A program made the position numbers and the translations under genes. This document shows positions 54,943 to 63,107 of a stretch of 64,000 nucleotides of DNA, piece by piece (within the stretch, counting starts at the first letter, position 1; every line of letters starts with the position of its first letter). This DNA is from Streptomyces buecherae (GTDB taxonomy: Bacteria; Actinomycetota; Actinomycetes; Streptomycetales; Streptomycetaceae), in NCBI RefSeq assembly GCF_014295035.1, contig NZ_CP060404.1:6178501-6242500 (forward strand), given 5' to 3'. A model generated the notes under the pieces. It worked only from the letters and a program-made list of their open reading frames with translations. It was not told where the DNA came from and ran no database searches.

Positions 54943-55575
54943 GGGTTGCCTGCTGCGGGCTGGGGGTTCCGCTGTGCGGCGGTGGCTGCTGGGTGTCTTT
55001 GTGCGTCAGTGGTGTGGCCTGTGGCCTTGGCCGCGGGTGGCCTGGTGATTGACCGTGATGGGCTGGCTGCTGGGCGTCGCCGTCTTCTGGCTGCCTTTGT
55101 TCGGCGGACTGTCTGGGTGGACTGCCGCTCTCCGCTGGTGGTGATGGCTGGTGCTGGGCGTAGGCGTGGGCACAGGGCTGTTCTTGTGCGCTGGGTGGCT
55201 GCCCACGCCGCACGCGGCTGTGCTGCTGCCCGCGCTCTCGCTGTTGCCTCGCCGCGCTGCCTACGGTCATCCCGGGCGGTACTGGCTACTGGCTTGCCGC
55301 TACGGGTCGGCCGTACCCAGTGCCCGGTACCCGAGGGCTGGCCCTGACCAGGGCTCGCGCCGTGGCGAGACCTGGCAACAGGCCGGCGCACTGGTACGGG
55401 GCGTGCGCCTCGGGGATGGCACCTAGGGGCGGGTTGCGGGTTCACGGGGAACCCACAGGCCGCCCGCGCGGTTTACGGTAGGAGGCGATGGCCGTCGTCG
55501 TCGGGCCCCGTGCGCGGGAACCCCGGCCGCGACGTCGTCGCGGTGTTGCTGACCTCCGAGACTCGCGGGAGCGCG

Positions 55576-56490
55576 ATGGAAGCCGTAGTGGCAATCCTGG
55601 GGCTGTTTTTCCTGCTCTGCGTCTTCGCCGGCGTGTACGCCACCGTGAAGGTGGTCAAGGCGGCCAAGCGGGGTGTCGATCGCACGGTCAGCCAGGCCCG
55701 GCGCACGGTCGAGGACACCAAACTGCGCGCCAAGCAGTACACGCAGCTCGGCCCCGTGGCGGAGATCGCCGAGCTGCGGATCTCGCTGCGCACGTCGATG
55801 CGCGCGACCCGGGAGGCCCTGGACGCCGCCGCCTCCGAGGACGCCTCGCTCTCCGAGTCGCTGGCCCTCTTCGAGCGGCTCAGCGCACACGGCCACGACG
55901 TGGACGACGACCTGCGACGTCTGGAGGCCGAGCCCGACCGCAGCCGCATCGCCGCGCGCCTGCCGGAACTGCGCGAGCGTACGGAACGAGTGACGCGCTC
56001 CGCCGACTCGCTGCGCTGGGCGATCCAGGACCGAGCTGGCCGCTTCGCCGAGGACGACCTAGCCGACCTGGACGGTCAGATCCAGATGGAGGCCGCCGCC
56101 CTGCGGCACTGGCGCTCCGAGCGCCTCGCGGAGGACATCGACCGAGCGGCCGACGCCGCTACCGGAACCAGCACTCCCTCCGGAGTGAGCGGTCCGGCCG
56201 GCCCCGCGGGCACGCCTGGCGCTTCCGGCGGGGCACCGTCCGGCGCGGGAGCGACAGCGGCCGGGCCGTCGAGCGAGCGGCCCGGGAAGCAGTCCGGCAC
56301 GACCGCCGCGGCCAGCGCGGGGCCGGGACCGGAAGCTGGGGCCGGGGCACATGCTGCGGACGGTCACGCTGGGGGCGACGGCGTGGAAGAGACGGACGCC
56401 CCTGGCCCACGGGCCCTGACGGCCGACGATCCCAGGCTCCGGAAGACCTACCCCTGGCAGCAGGCCGCCCGTCCGGAGAACACCACATGA
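55576..56490 (+). CDS. Single-pass membrane protein with coiled-coil domain
   Basis: A 304-residue protein. The N-terminus is a membrane helix (AVVAILGLFFLLCVFAGVYA), followed by a long charged helical region (about 30-180; KVVKAAKRGVDRTVSQARRTVEDTKLR..., with Leu/Glu/Arg heptads) and a disordered Ala/Gly/Pro/Ser tail with the conserved end DPRLRKTYPWQQ. The function is unknown. ATG 55576 follows GGGAGCG, and the helix begins right after it. A 29-codon frame overlaps its stop. Confidence 0.8.
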   Translation: MEAVVAILGLFFLLCVFAGVYATVKVVKAAKRGVDRTVSQARRTVEDTKLRAKQYTQLGPVAEIAELRISLRTSMRATREALDAAASEDASLSESLALFERLSAHGHDVDDDLRRLEAEPDRSRIAARLPELRERTERVTRSADSLRWAIQDRAGRFAEDDLADLDGQIQMEAAALRHWRSERLAEDIDRAADAATGTSTPSGVSGPAGPAGTPGASGGAPSGAGATAAGPSSERPGKQSGTTAAASAGPGPEAGAGAHAADGHAGGDGVEETDAPGPRALTADDPRLRKTYPWQQAARPENTT

Positions 56491-56576
56491 GCAGCGGAAC
56501 CATGCCCGACGGGACCAACGCACCCCGCGTCGGCTCCGCCCGCGTCCTCTCTCGCAACCCGGCAGCGGAGTCGTGA
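56487..56576 (+). CDS. Candidate 29-residue coupled ORF
   Basis: The ATG lies in the ATGA that ends the coiled-coil membrane protein; the frame runs to TGA 56576. Product MSSGTMPDGTNAPRV and on, no recognisable motif. It may be a coupled micro-protein or chance. Confidence 0.2.
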   Translation: MSSGTMPDGTNAPRVGSARVLSRNPAAES

Positions 56577-56596
56577 CCGGCGCCGATCACCCCCAG

Positions 56597-56626
56597 CTAT
56601 CGGCACTGGCCAGCCACCGATAGCCT
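56597..56626 (+). promoter_or_regulatory. Inverted repeat and -10 element before the DegV gene
   Basis: CTATCGG (56597-56603) and CCGATAG (56617-56623) form a 7-bp inverted repeat, 13 bases apart. Its right arm overlaps TAGCCT (56621-56626), a -10 element that ends seven bases before the ATG. A regulator bound here would block the promoter. Confidence 0.5.
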
Positions 56627-56633
56627 GCGAACC

Positions 56634-57479
56634 ATGTCCCGCCATGTCGCCATCATCACCGATTCCACGGCCTACTTGCCGCAGCAGGCGATGGAGCGAC
56701 ATCACATCACCGCCGTCCCCCTGACAGTGGTGCTCGGCAACGAGGCGTTGGAAGAGGGCACCGAGATCTCCGCCCGCTCCGTTGCCCACGCACTCCAGAA
56801 GCGGACCTCGGTCACGACTTCCAGGCCGAGCCCGGCGACGTTCGCCGCCGCATACCAACGGGCCGCCGACGCCGGCGCCCACGGCATCATCTCCCTTCAC
56901 CTGTCATCCGAGATCTCCGGCACGTACGACGCGGCGCTGCTCGCCGCACAGAACGCGCCCGTTCCCGTGCGCGTGATCGATACGGGCATGGTGGCCATGG
57001 CGCTCGGCTTCTGCGCCTTGGCCGCTGCCGAGGCCGTGGCGGCGGGCGGCACCATGAGCGAGGCAGTGGCCGCAGCCGAGAAGCGAGCGGTTGGCACCTG
57101 CGCCTACTTCTATGTCGATACGTTGGACTACCTCCGCAGGGGCGGTCGCATCGGCGCCGCCCAGGCCCTGCTGGGGTCGGCCCTGGCCGTCAAGCCCCTG
57201 CTCCAACTCGACGCAGGGCGCATCGAGTTGCGCGAGAAGGTGCGCACCGCCTCCAAGGCCATCGCCCGCCTGGAGGAGATCGTGGTGGAGCGCTCGGGCG
57301 TGCAGGAGGTCGACATCGCCGTGCACCACCTGGCGGCCAGCGAACGCGCCGAGCAACTCGCGCAACGCCTGGACGCACGGGTGCCCGGCTTGGTGGAACT
57401 GCACGTCAGCGAGGTAGGCGCGGTGATCGGTGCCCACACGGGGCCGGGTCTCCTCGGCGCGGTCGTCTCGCCACGCTGA
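56634..57479 (+). CDS. DegV-family fatty-acid-binding protein
   Basis: A 281-residue protein with the DegV start VAIITDSTAYLP, the TSRPSPATF loop, SLHLSSEISGTYDAA and VIDTGMVAMALG, and a late GPGLLGAV. DegV proteins bind one fatty-acid molecule; the FakB members present it to a kinase (FakA), but no fakA gene is visible here. ATG 56634 is seven bases from a -10 element, so the mRNA is probably leaderless. Confidence 0.93.
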   Translation: MSRHVAIITDSTAYLPQQAMERHHITAVPLTVVLGNEALEEGTEISARSVAHALQKRTSVTTSRPSPATFAAAYQRAADAGAHGIISLHLSSEISGTYDAALLAAQNAPVPVRVIDTGMVAMALGFCALAAAEAVAAGGTMSEAVAAAEKRAVGTCAYFYVDTLDYLRRGGRIGAAQALLGSALAVKPLLQLDAGRIELREKVRTASKAIARLEEIVVERSGVQEVDIAVHHLAASERAEQLAQRLDARVPGLVELHVSEVGAVIGAHTGPGLLGAVVSPR

Positions 57480-57872
57480 ACCCGGTGGCCGGGGCCCGGT
57501 GGGCGATGGCCGTGCCTCGGGGTGGTGGCCCGGAGTCGGGGTGTGCCCGGTGGCCGGTGCCGGGTGGTCTGGGGTGGTGACCGGTGGCTGGTGGGCATGC
57601 CCGGGGGCGGGGGCCAGGGCGGTGACCGGTGGCTGGCCGGGCGGAGGCGGCAACGAACTCGCGATGACGGCGCTGGGTACGCGGCAGCGGATCAGCCAGC
57701 CCTTGCCCACGTGCCGGCTGCTGCCTCGTGTGTTGACGCGTCGCAAGTCGTATGACGTCTCTACCCCCTGGCCCACCGCGCGGCGACCACCTGGCCAGTG
57801 CGGAGCTGGTTCCCGAGTCGGTTGTGACCTTGATAGTGGCCTCCCTGTCCCAGAGCTGTGGTGTGCGATCTC
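57480..57872 (+). other. G/T-rich spacer after the DegV gene
   Basis: About 390 bases without a gene. The first 170 are G/T-rich on the plus strand. GTGACCGGTGGCTGG occurs twice, about 45 bases apart (near 57578 and 57623). The rest appears to be degraded sequence leading into the regulator remnant. Confidence 0.5.
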
Positions 57873-58636
57873 TGCTGATGCCGGCGAGGTGGCCCGCCTC
57901 GCCGGTGTCAGTACCGAGTACGACGCCCGTCTTGAACAGGGCCGTGCTGGCTCTCCCTCTCCCTGGAAGTCATCGAGTCCCTGGCCCGCAACCTCCAATT
58001 CGACCCCGCGGAGCGCGAGCACTTTGCCGACCTCCTCGCGCGCCCCACCCCGTCTCACCGTTCCTCCACGGGGCCCCAGCGAGTCCGCCCCGACCTGCAC
58101 CTCATGCTCCGCGCCCTGGACCACGTCCCGCCTTCATCCTTGGTCGGTGCACCGATGCGCTGGCCGCTCACCGGCTGGCACGCGACGTGCTGACCGACTT
58201 CGACACCCTCGCCGCCCCTCAACGCAACCTTGCTCGCTACTACCTGCTCGACCCGTAAGCCCGGTGCCGTGTGGCGGACTGGGAGCAGGTCGCTGCTGAG
58301 ACGGTCGCCGTACTCCGCTCCGAAGCCGGACGCCATCTCACGATCGACGGCTCGCCGATGTCGTGGAAAACTCGCCCTGCACTGCACGGAGTTCACGGCT
58401 TGGTGGTACGACCATCGTGTCCTGCGTCGCACCCGTGGTACCAAGCCCTATCGGCACCCCGTGGTCGGTCACCTCCCTTCTCATGCGAGTCCTTCCAAAC
58501 CCCCGGCGATCCAGACCAAACCCTGTGCGTCTACAACGCGGAGCCCGGCTCGGTCACAGCCGAAGCCCTGTGCCTGCTGAGTAGTTGGACCACCCCCGGC
58601 CCACAGGCGCACCCCTCGCCCGCAGACGCACGGTGA
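57873..58636 (+). pseudogene. Decayed XRE/MmyB-type transcriptional regulator
   Basis: Pieces of one regulator lie in order but in different frames. EVARLAGVSTEYDARLEQGRAG (helix-turn-helix end) is in one frame and LEVIESLARNLQFDPAEREHFADL (57963 on) in a second. LARDVLTDFDTLAAPQRNLARYYLLDP lies in a third, followed after a TAA (58256) by ADWEQVAAETVAVLRSEAGRH in the same frame. TAWWYDHRVLRRTRGTKPYRHPVVG is in the second frame again, and GDPDQTLCVYNAEPGSVTAEAL in the third. That makes at least four frameshifts and one stop, and the N-terminus is missing. It was once an XRE regulator with a MmyB-like ligand domain. Confidence 0.8.
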
Positions 58637-58948
58637 ACGCCTCCTCCCTCGCTCTCATCTCTCACTCACTGTGATCGGGTCGCGCTGCGTGGCCGGCTGT
58701 GAAGTCGACGAATGATCGCGTGTGCGGGCCGAGCGCCCGCCCATGGCCACCCACCGCTCGCCGTCGCCAGCTCCGCAGACCTCGGCGCCGTGCCACGTCA
58801 CGAGTAAAGCAACACGCCTGGTCCCAGCGGAAGTTGTCGGACCTATGTGCGCTCGCACGGGTGACCGTGTTTTCCACAGGGCCTTGGTTATCCACGGATT
58901 GCGGGAAGTCTCAGCGGGATCGCTGGCGGGTCTTTACCGTCGATCGAC
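58637..58948. other. Intergenic region before comEA
   Basis: About 310 bases with no gene seen. It contains two DnaA-box-like 9-mers, TTTTCCACA (58870-58878) and TTATCCACG (58888-58896), and TACCGT (58935-58940), a possible -10 eight bases before the comEA start. Confidence 0.5.
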
Positions 58949-60769
58949 ATGAGCAACCGAACACGGACAGTGAGCACGGGACTTGTGGCGGGACTGCTCG
59001 GCGGCTCCGGAACTCACGGTGCGCCGAAGCGGCGCCTCGGCCTCGGGCCGCGCGGGCCAGCGCCGTCTACCGGTATCGCTCGCGGCGAGCGTGGCGGCCA
59101 ACGGAAGCGGGCGCCGGGCAGCGGAGTGGTGCGCGCACGGGCCTCCGGGCTGCTGGGACCGAGTGAGCCTTCACAGGTGTCTGGCGAGGCGAGACAACCA
59201 GTTGATGGACGGCCGGCGCCCGGTTGGGAGCGGACAGAACCAGCGCGAACCCTGACCGGTGGTCCGGGGCGCGCCAGCCCCTCCGCGACCGAGACGGCGG
59301 CGGGCCTCAGGCCGTCAGGGACGGGTGAAGAGGCCGGAAGCGGGCTACCTCGCACGAGCGCGGTGGCTGGGTCGCCTGGAGGTGAGCCGGCTCCTCACGC
59401 CGCGAGCGCCGTGCCACCGATGGCGGGGTCGTTCGGAGTGCGGGCTGAGACGGATGCGCGGCGTGGGGAGGAGCCGATGCACAGGAACGCGTCGTCCGGG
59501 GCGACGGCGGTGACCACGACGGGGCCAACCCCGTGGGGGCCCGATGCGCGAGCGAGGCGACCGATCGCGGACGACCTCGGCATCTGGGGAACGGCCGATG
59601 ATGTTGACGGGGCATTGTCGGGGCGGCACGCCGCCCCAGCGGGCGCCCGCGTCGTGGCCCGAATGAGGACCCCAGCTCCGTCGGGTGAGACGGGAGACGG
59701 GACCGTAACTCCGGAGGACGCGGAAGGTACGGCCACGCGGCGTGCCGGCGAGGGCGACATGGGGCGCGACGATGACCTCACCCACGGCGCTCCCCGCGAT
59801 GGCGACCTCCATGGCGACGGCTCGGCCCGCCGGGCCGTTGCGGGGAGGGTCCCGAATGCCGGCGTCGGAGACCCGCCCGCCGAGCGCGGCGGACGCGCGC
59901 CGTATGAGCGCGGCGACCGTGCGTCCGCTGAGGAAACCGAGTCCGACGGACGGGTAGGCGGGGAGCAGCGACCGGCCACCCCGCCGGGCCGTGCCAGCCC
60001 CGGTTCGCGCCTGCGTGACCTGCGTCTGGCGGTCTTTGAACGGCTGCCGTTGTGGCTCCAGGAGCGGTGTGCCGTTCGCCCCAAGGCGCTGGTCGCGGTG
60101 GTCGTGGTTCTGCTGGCGGCGGTGGCCATGGCTGTGCACCACTTCTGGACCGGACGCCCGGAAACGGTGAGTGCGCCTGCCGAGCAGCCGCCCGCGAAGC
60201 CGGTGTCGGGCCGGCAGCAGCCGGGCGCGGAGACGAGGCCCACGGCGGCGCGCCGCGCGGGCGCGGACCGGACCGTTGTGGTCGATGTGGCGGGCAAGGT
60301 GCGCGCGCCGGGTGTGCGCCGACTCCCAGCCGGCTCGCGCGTGGCCGACGCGATCGAGGCGGCTGGGGGAGCCGAACCCGGTGCGCGACTCGGCGAGTTG
60401 AACCGCGCGCGGGTGCTCGTCGATGGGGAACAGATCGCCGTCGGCGTCAGGCCAGGCGCAGGTGGCGCGCCGGTGAGCGGCGCGTCATCTGTCGGCGGGA
60501 ACGGCATGCCCAGCACCGGTGTGCCGGGTCTCTCGGCGGGTTCCGGCGTCGGCGCCGCGGTCGGAGGAACGGCGGGGGCTCCCGTCAGCCTGAACACCGC
60601 GACGGCCGAGCAGTTGGACGGCCTCCCCGGGGTGGGCCCCGTCCTCGCGCGCCACATTCTCGACTACCGGGATCAGCACGGTGGGTTCGACTCCGTTGAG
60701 GAACTGCGCGAAGTGACCGGTATCGGCGACAAGCGGTTCGCCGACCTACGCCCCCTCGTCCAACCATGA
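58949..60769 (+). CDS. comEA: ComEA-type DNA-binding protein with long N-terminal extension
   Basis: A 606-residue frame. The C-terminal third is ComEA: a membrane helix (about 373-392; ALVAVVVVLLAAVAMAV), an SLBB-like domain (VVVDVAGKVRAPGVRRLPAG) and a helix-hairpin-helix DNA-binding domain (LNTATAEQLDGLPGVGPVLARHILDYR). ComEA binds incoming DNA and hands it to the ComEC channel. The first 350 residues are Arg/Gly/Ala/Pro-rich and disordered; typical ComEA proteins of the group are much shorter, so the real start may be downstream. The stop overlaps the comEC start (ATGA). Confidence 0.85.
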   Translation: MSNRTRTVSTGLVAGLLGGSGTHGAPKRRLGLGPRGPAPSTGIARGERGGQRKRAPGSGVVRARASGLLGPSEPSQVSGEARQPVDGRPAPGWERTEPARTLTGGPGRASPSATETAAGLRPSGTGEEAGSGLPRTSAVAGSPGGEPAPHAASAVPPMAGSFGVRAETDARRGEEPMHRNASSGATAVTTTGPTPWGPDARARRPIADDLGIWGTADDVDGALSGRHAAPAGARVVARMRTPAPSGETGDGTVTPEDAEGTATRRAGEGDMGRDDDLTHGAPRDGDLHGDGSARRAVAGRVPNAGVGDPPAERGGRAPYERGDRASAEETESDGRVGGEQRPATPPGRASPGSRLRDLRLAVFERLPLWLQERCAVRPKALVAVVVVLLAAVAMAVHHFWTGRPETVSAPAEQPPAKPVSGRQQPGAETRPTAARRAGADRTVVVDVAGKVRAPGVRRLPAGSRVADAIEAAGGAEPGARLGELNRARVLVDGEQIAVGVRPGAGGAPVSGASSVGGNGMPSTGVPGLSAGSGVGAAVGGTAGAPVSLNTATAEQLDGLPGVGPVLARHILDYRDQHGGFDSVEELREVTGIGDKRFADLRPLVQP

Positions 60770-63018
60770 CTGGCCATGAGACCCGGGAGGCGGGTTCCTC
60801 GCACCCCCACGGCAGGTCAGCCCGCAGGGGGCCTGCCACGCCCAGCGGCCCGTCCCGTGCGGTGGCCAGCGCGGTCTCCGTGCCGACTGCGGGGCCGGAA
60901 GCCAACGTGACGGCCGCGACGACCACCGCTGCGGCGGGGAGGAGCGGAGCGGCAGACCGTCGTGGGTTTCTAGCCGGTGCGCGGGACGTTGAGGGGCCGG
61001 CCGACCTTCGGCTGGTCCCGCCTGTGTTGGCGGCTTGGCTGGCCGCCGCCCTGGCACTTGAGGCAGACCCGACGTCGGTTGCGGCCTGCTGCGCAGGTGC
61101 CCTCACAGCCGCGGCGGTGTTGCTGGCCGTTACCTGGCGCCTGGTCCGGCGGTCGGACGCGCTGAGCCAGGTGGGGGTGGCAAGGGTTCGCCGTCGGGCG
61201 GGAAGTGCGACCGCGGTGGTGATCGCCTTGTTGTGCGCTACCGCGACGGCCGCCGTCGCGGCTCTCCACGCGGCGGACAGCCATCGAGGGCCCATCCCCA
61301 AGCTCGCCCGAGAACATGCCGAGGCAGAAGTCGACCTCACCGTCACTGGCGATCCGCGCCTGATCAGACCCCGGGTCCGCGGCCCGGCGCCCACCCCACC
61401 GGCCCTCGCCATCGATGCCGTGGCGACCACGGTCAGGGCAGCGGAGCACACACCAACCCACCGGGCAGGCGGTGGCCCTGCCCAGCGCGTGGTGCGGACG
61501 CGTACGCCGGTGCTGCTGATCGTCGACCTGCGTGGCATGGCCCGGGCGGGTGAGGCATCGGCGGCGTATGGCGGAGCCGAGGCGACGCTCGGCGGGCGTT
61601 CGCGCCAGGGCGGTTCCCGCGGCCCCGGTGAGCCATACGCGACGGTGGACGCGCGGTGGCGGGGCCTCCTGCCCTCGACGCGGCTGCGGGTGCGCGCACG
61701 AGTGGTGCCACCGACCCGTGACGGTGATCGCGTTGCCGCTGTGCTGCGCACCGACGACGAGCGCCCACCCATGGTGCTCGCCGGGCCGAGCGACCTCCAG
61801 CGCACGGCGGGGCGGCTGCGCGCCGGTCTCCGGGCCGCCTCCGACGGGCTGAGTGCCGACGCGAGAGCGCTGCTGCCGGGCCTCGTCGTAGGCGATACCT
61901 CGCGGGTGCCACCCGACCTCGACGAGGCGTTCCGGGCCACCGACATGACGCACCTGCTGGCCGTTTCCGGAAGCAACCTGTCGATCGTGCTGGCGCTGCT
62001 CGTCGGGCCGCCACACCTGGCGGCGAGGGCCGAGCGGCGCGGACTCGCCGCTCGGCTCGGGGTGCCGCTCCGGCTGACCGCGCTGCTCGGCGGCGTGTTG
62101 ACCCTGGGTTTCGTGGTGGTGTGCCGCCCCGAGCCGAGCGTGTTGCGGGCCGCCGCCTGCGGCCTGATCACTCTGATCGCCATCGGGACGGGACGCCGCC
62201 GGACGCTGCTGCCGGCGCTTGCCGCTGCCGTACTGGCTCTGTTGCTGTACGACCCGTGGCTGGCCCGTAGTTACGGTTTCCTCCTGTCCGTCCTGGCCAC
62301 GGGTGCGCTGCTCACCATCGCCCCGCGATGGAGCGCCACGCTGCGGGCCCGCGGCGTGCCGGGGCGGCTGGCGGAGGTGTTGGCCGCGGCGGCTGCGGCG
62401 CAGGCGGTGTGTGCCCCGGTGGTCGTGGTGTTGGCGGCCCGGGTAAGCCTGGTCGCGATCCCCTGCAACCTGCTGGCTGAGTTGGCGGTCGCGCCCGCGA
62501 CCGTCCTCGGCTTCGCCGCCTTGGCCGTGGGGCCGCTGGCTCCGCCGCTCGCGGTGGGCCTGGCCTGGTGTGCGGGGTGGCCGGTGGAGTGGCTGGCCTC
62601 GGTGGCCCGCACGGGCGCGGGGTTGCCGGGCGCGGGCGTGAGGTGGCCGGGCAGTTGGGGCGGCGCGCTGCTGTTGGCCGGGGTCACGGTCGTCGTCGTG
62701 TCGCTGGCCCGACGTGCCCTGCGCCACCCCTGGTTGTGCGCGGTCTGCGCGCTGCTGCTGGTGGTGGCTGTCGTGCGCCCGGCGCCCCTGGTCCGGGTGA
62801 TCACCGGTTGGCCGCCGCCCGACTGGCGGATGGTGGCGTGTGACGTGGGGCAGGGCGACGCGCTGGTGTTGGCCGCCGGTGAGGGCACGGCGGTGGTCGT
62901 CGACGCGGGGCCGGACCCCGGCGCGGTGGACCGCTGCCTACGGGACCTGGGCATCGTGCGGATTCCGCTCATCGTGCTGACCCACTTCTTCTTTCCGCTG
63001 TTCAGATCTGTCTCATGA
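60766..63018 (+). CDS. comEC: ComEC DNA-uptake channel, C-terminally truncated by insertion
   Basis: A 750-residue polytopic membrane protein (about ten helices) with the competence domain (about 380-640; TDMTHLLAVSGSN, PSVLRAAACG). The C-terminal metallo-beta-lactamase-like domain begins at about 690 (MVACDVGQGDALVLA, VVVDAGPDPG) but stops in RIPLIVLTHF. The family continues with H-x-D-H metal ligands, which are missing; eight foreign residues and a stop follow. The break is at about base 62989, where sequence of different character begins. The 3' part of comEC, if still present, lies beyond the window. ATG 60766 overlaps the comEA stop. Confidence 0.88.
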   Translation: MTGHETREAGSSHPHGRSARRGPATPSGPSRAVASAVSVPTAGPEANVTAATTTAAAGRSGAADRRGFLAGARDVEGPADLRLVPPVLAAWLAAALALEADPTSVAACCAGALTAAAVLLAVTWRLVRRSDALSQVGVARVRRRAGSATAVVIALLCATATAAVAALHAADSHRGPIPKLAREHAEAEVDLTVTGDPRLIRPRVRGPAPTPPALAIDAVATTVRAAEHTPTHRAGGGPAQRVVRTRTPVLLIVDLRGMARAGEASAAYGGAEATLGGRSRQGGSRGPGEPYATVDARWRGLLPSTRLRVRARVVPPTRDGDRVAAVLRTDDERPPMVLAGPSDLQRTAGRLRAGLRAASDGLSADARALLPGLVVGDTSRVPPDLDEAFRATDMTHLLAVSGSNLSIVLALLVGPPHLAARAERRGLAARLGVPLRLTALLGGVLTLGFVVVCRPEPSVLRAAACGLITLIAIGTGRRRTLLPALAAAVLALLLYDPWLARSYGFLLSVLATGALLTIAPRWSATLRARGVPGRLAEVLAAAAAAQAVCAPVVVVLAARVSLVAIPCNLLAELAVAPATVLGFAALAVGPLAPPLAVGLAWCAGWPVEWLASVARTGAGLPGAGVRWPGSWGGALLLAGVTVVVVSLARRALRHPWLCAVCALLLVVAVVRPAPLVRVITGWPPPDWRMVACDVGQGDALVLAAGEGTAVVVDAGPDPGAVDRCLRDLGIVRIPLIVLTHFFFPLFRSVS

Positions 63019-63024
63019 GATCTG
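63003..63024. promoter_or_regulatory. Inverted-repeat site at the element edge
   Basis: CAGATCT (63003-63009), 8-base spacer GTCTCATG, AGATCTG (63018-63024): two 7-bp arms around an 8-base core, like a tyrosine-recombinase crossover site. A second set, CTGTCTC (63008-63014) and GAGACAG (63055-63061), lies around it. Confidence 0.5.
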
Positions 63025-63107
63025 TGGTTCAGTCTCGATCCGTTGTGGCGGTACGAGACAGGTGAGCCGACGGGAGTTCCTCTCCGGGTCCCTGGGGAGG
63101 GGCCAGA

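Larger units (their letters stand above)
54149..55575 (+). other. Repeat-rich, G/T-skewed intergenic stretch after leuS
   Basis: About 1.4 kb with no recognisable gene on either strand. It holds a 70-bp period duplication (54234-54360), a GGTTCGGTTGGG-type run (about 54470-54600), a TGTCTGC heptamer array (54901-54942) and other low-complexity sequence. G and T dominate the plus strand up to about 55230. The last 140 bases are more normal and could carry the promoter of the next gene. Long open frames here are by-products of composition. Confidence 0.7.

Noticed and set aside
54398..55048. Several short plus-strand frames in the leuS downstream spacer, one crossing the heptamer array
   Set aside because: Cys/Val/Leu/Gly-rich translations of G/T repeats, no start-site signals, no homology I can recognise.
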